In this document: positions 5,723 through 7,650 of the stretch, in pieces
Layout of the letters: each line of letters begins with the position of its first letter
Position numbering within the stretch: position 1 is the stretch's first letter
Origin: an uncultured Oscillospiraceae bacterium
GTDB lineage: Bacteria > Bacillota > Clostridia > Oscillospirales > Oscillospiraceae
NCBI GenBank assembly: GCA_900758955.1
Contig: CAAETL010000123.1
Span: 1-7,650 of the forward strand
Direction of reading: 5' to 3'
Length of the DNA: 7,650 nt
Program-made: the position numbers and the translations under genes
Notes under the pieces: generated by a model
Database searches by the model: none
What the model saw: only the letters and a program-made list of their open reading frames with translations
What the model was told of the DNA's origin: nothing

Positions 5723-7371
5723 GCAAAAAACTATTCCGGTCCACCTGCCTGGTGGCCCTGCTGGTGTTCTTTTTAAATCTGGTGCTAATCTTGGGGGTTC
5801 TATACCAGAACTATGAAAAACAGGCGGCGGAAGAGCTGGCCAGCGAGGCGCGTTACATTGCGCAGGGCGTCGAGCTGGCGGGAGACCGCTACTGGGAGGG
5901 CCTGATTACCGGCGAGCAACGGGTCACGTTGATTGCGCCGGACGGCTCCGTGCTGCACGACAGCAACGCCGATCCCGCCACGATGGAGAACCATCTGGAT
6001 CGTGAAGAGGTCCGGGAGGCCATGGAACACGGTTCCGGCTCCAGCCAGCGGCAGTCGGAAACCCTTATGGAAAAGAATATTTATTATGCGCTGCGGCTCA
6101 ACGACGGCTCGGTGCTCCGACTGTCCTACACCAGCCACACGGTGGCCACCATGTTGGTCACCATTTTGCAGCCCATCTGCGCCATTATCCTGTTGGCGCT
6201 GCTCTTAGCGGGATTTCTCTCCTCACGGGTCGCCAAAAGTATCCTGGACCCCATCAACAAACTGGATCTGGACCACCCGGAGGAGGTGCAAACCTACGAG
6301 GAGTTGACCCCCCTTCTTTCCCGCATCGTCCGGCAGCAACGGGAAATTCAACGGCAGCTGAAGCAGGCTCGAAAGCAGGAGGAGGAATTTCGCCTTATCA
6401 CCGAAAATATGCGGGAGGGGTTTTTGGTCATTGACAGCAGCACCAACCTGCTCACGTATAACAACGCAGCCCTCCGGCTCTTGGGGATCCAGCAGCCCAC
6501 GCCTGGCAGCGTTCTTCACTTAAATCGTACTGGGCAGTTCCGCCAAGCGGTGGAGGAGGTGCTCTCTGGGGAACACGGGGAGTACTTTATGGAGCAGGAT
6601 GGCCGTACCTACCGTCTGATTGCCAACGCCGTGCGGGAAGAGGAGAGAATTATCGGGGCGGTAATCGTAATCCTGGACGTCACCGAGGAAAACCAGCGGG
6701 AAAAACTTCGCCGGGAGTTTACCTCTAATGTCTCCCATGAGCTGAAAACCCCCCTCACCTCCATCTCGGGCTTTGCCGAACTCATGAAACAGGGGGGAAT
6801 GCCTGAAGAAGTGGTTCAGGACTTTGCCCAAAGCATATATGAGGAGGCCCGCCGCCTGATTACCATGGTAAGCGATATTATTAAGCTTTCCCAGTTGGAT
6901 GAGGGGGTCCTGCCGGAATTGGAACCGGTGGACCTATACCGCCTAGCCGAGGAGACCATCGCCCGGCTGAAAGGGGACGCTGCCCGCCAGAAGGTATCCC
7001 TATCCCTCACGGGGGATCAAGTGACGGTGACGGGCGTTCCGGCGATTCTCTCAGAAATGCTCTATAATCTGTGCGATAACGCCATTAAGTACAACCGGGA
7101 GAAGGGAACTGTGGAGGTGAATCTGAAAGATAGCCCCTCGTCCGTGACCCTCACCGTACGGGATACCGGCATCGGCATCCCGGAGGCCTACCAGGAGCGG
7201 GTTTTCGAGCGGTTTTACCGGGTGGATCAGAGCCACTCCAAGGCCATCGGCGGCACGGGACTGGGGCTCTCCATTGTGAAGCACGGGGCCATCTGCCACG
7301 ACGCCCAGGTCAAGCTGGAGAGCGTCCCCGAGCAGGGGACGGCGATTACGATTACGTTTCCCAAAGCATAA
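5719..7371 (+). CDS. phoR: Phosphate sensor histidine kinase PhoR
   Basis: Membrane sensor kinase of 550 residues. Layout: TM1 about 9-29; an extracytoplasmic domain about 30-144 (with APDGSVLHDS and LNDGSVLRLS); TM2 about 145-167; a short degenerate HAMP-like piece with ILDPINKLDLD; a coiled-coil stretch to about 224; a PAS domain about 225-325 (ENMREGFLVID); HisKA about 329-395 with phosphoacceptor H340 in NVSHELKTPL; and a HATPase domain about 430-548. The ATPase has the N box with N454, G1 DTGIGIP (482-488), F box ERFYRVD and G2 GGTGLGL (511-517). All catalytic motifs are intact. It phosphorylates and dephosphorylates PhoP according to Pst/PhoU state. The start is GTG 5719, overlapping the phoP stop in GTGA, with GGAGAG (5705-5710) upstream and a normal basic N-terminus MSKKLFR. 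Last gene of the operon. Confidence 0.96.
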   Translation: MSKKLFRSTCLVALLVFFLNLVLILGVLYQNYEKQAAEELASEARYIAQGVELAGDRYWEGLITGEQRVTLIAPDGSVLHDSNADPATMENHLDREEVREAMEHGSGSSQRQSETLMEKNIYYALRLNDGSVLRLSYTSHTVATMLVTILQPICAIILLALLLAGFLSSRVAKSILDPINKLDLDHPEEVQTYEELTPLLSRIVRQQREIQRQLKQARKQEEEFRLITENMREGFLVIDSSTNLLTYNNAALRLLGIQQPTPGSVLHLNRTGQFRQAVEEVLSGEHGEYFMEQDGRTYRLIANAVREEERIIGAVIVILDVTEENQREKLRREFTSNVSHELKTPLTSISGFAELMKQGGMPEEVVQDFAQSIYEEARRLITMVSDIIKLSQLDEGVLPELEPVDLYRLAEETIARLKGDAARQKVSLSLTGDQVTVTGVPAILSEMLYNLCDNAIKYNREKGTVEVNLKDSPSSVTLTVRDTGIGIPEAYQERVFERFYRVDQSHSKAIGGTGLGLSIVKHGAICHDAQVKLESVPEQGTAITITFPKA

Positions 7372-7385
7372 AGCAACAAATAAAG

Positions 7386-7422
7386 AAGGCGCGGCTGGGG
7401 TAAAAAACCGGCCGCGCCTTTT
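7386..7422 (+). terminator. Rho-independent terminator after phoR (possibly bidirectional)
   Basis: AAGGCGCGGC (7386-7395) pairs perfectly with GCCGCGCCTT (7411-7420). A GU and two GC pairs extend the stem inward, leaving an A-rich loop (about 7399-7407). A short T run (7419-7422) follows. It starts 14 bases after the phoR stop. On the minus strand the stem is followed by TTCTTTATTTG, so it may also stop the convergent gene that ends at 7467. Confidence 0.88.
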
Positions 7423-7426
7423 GAAT

Positions 7427-7467
7427 AACCTGTCAGGTTTTGTTGTTTTACTATTTACGATGTAAAT
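7427..7467. repeat. Two small inverted repeats between the convergent genes
   Basis: AACCTG/CAGGTT (7427-7432 and 7434-7439) is a near-perfect palindrome followed on the + strand by TTTGTTGTTTT. ATTTAC/GTAAAT (7453-7458 and 7462-7467) is a second, AT-rich one reaching the stop codon of the minus-strand gene. Either could assist termination, but both stems are short. Confidence 0.3.
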
Positions 7468-7650
7468 TAACGAGCTGGGAAAATTTTGCGTAATTTTTTT
7501 CGAATTCGTTCCAAACGTTTCTGGCTGCTCCATACGGTAATCCCCAATTCCTCGGCCACCTCCAGATGAGAGGCTTTGTCCAAGGTCAGACGCTTTAGGT
7601 GTTGGAGTTCTTCGGGTGTTAACTGTTTCTCTATTTTTTGGGATGCTGAT
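7467..7650 (-). CDS. Small helix-turn-helix protein resembling sigma-70 region 4, C-terminal part; 5' end outside window
   Basis: Reading the minus strand from the right edge, an open frame of 60 residues ends at TAA (complement of 7467-7469); the beginning is missing. It contains LTPEELQHLKRL, then LEVAEELGITVWSSQKRLERIRKKLRKIF, which reads as a helix-turn-helix (VAEELGIT as first helix and turn, WSSQKRLERIRKKL as recognition helix) with a basic C-terminus. This pattern resembles region 4 of sigma factors and the many small sigma-like HTH proteins of Clostridia. The helix boundaries and the family are by eye. I cannot tell whether the missing part includes a region 2, which would make it a true sigma factor. 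It converges on the pst-pho operon and shows no evident functional link. Confidence 0.75.
   Translation of the reverse strand, partial: SASQKIEKQLTPEELQHLKRLTLDKASHLEVAEELGITVWSSQKRLERIRKKLRKIFPAR

Noticed and set aside
1..7650. CRISPR array, insertion sequence, phage or defence genes
   Set aside because: No regularly spaced repeats, transposase, terminal repeats or phage-like proteins were seen on either strand.

Overview
The window carries an almost complete, self-contained phosphate-starvation locus on the + strand, reading pstS-pstC-pstA-pstB-phoU-phoP-phoR (796-7371). It is flanked upstream by the 3' end of an M23 peptidase gene and downstream by the 3' end of a convergent gene for a small helix-turn-helix protein. 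The moderately GC-rich coding sequence, strong GGAGG-type ribosome binding sites, lipoprotein PstS, two-TM PhoR with a PAS domain, and TTAAC-type PHO box all point to a Gram-positive anaerobe of class Clostridia. My best guess is the Oscillospiraceae/Lachnospiraceae side, inferred from the style of the proteins; I cannot name a species.

Layout: 1-513 is the C-terminal part of a secreted M23 endopeptidase, closed by a strong hairpin terminator (537-574). Positions 575-795 hold the pst control region: TTAAC half-sites in the PhoP-box arrangement (696-735), a TACAAT -10 element and a strong Shine-Dalgarno. pstS (796-1689) is followed by an unusually long 184-base gap that folds on paper into a hairpin plus a four-way-junction-like structure. 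The remaining six genes are packed tightly. pstC/pstA overlap by 1 base, pstA/pstB by 8, pstB/phoU by 4 and phoP/phoR by 4; phoU and phoP are 25 bases apart. A GC-rich terminator (7386-7422) ends the operon, and a minus-strand gene enters from the right edge.

How it works together: PstS captures phosphate outside the membrane, PstC/PstA form the channel and PstB is the ATPase. PhoU links transporter state to the PhoR kinase, and PhoR phosphorylates PhoP. PhoP probably binds the PHO box upstream of pstS. Because phoPR sits at the end of the operon it would activate, the locus is likely an autoregulatory loop.

The most notable observation is that PstS appears circularly permuted. The segment normally at the C-terminal half (SREEGSGTR onwards) comes first, and the segment normally N-terminal (the GTITVAGSSS block through TDWSEIQ) comes last, in a protein of normal one-copy length. 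The second is the structured pstS-pstC spacer, which may set a high PstS:PstC ratio or be a dispersed repeat.
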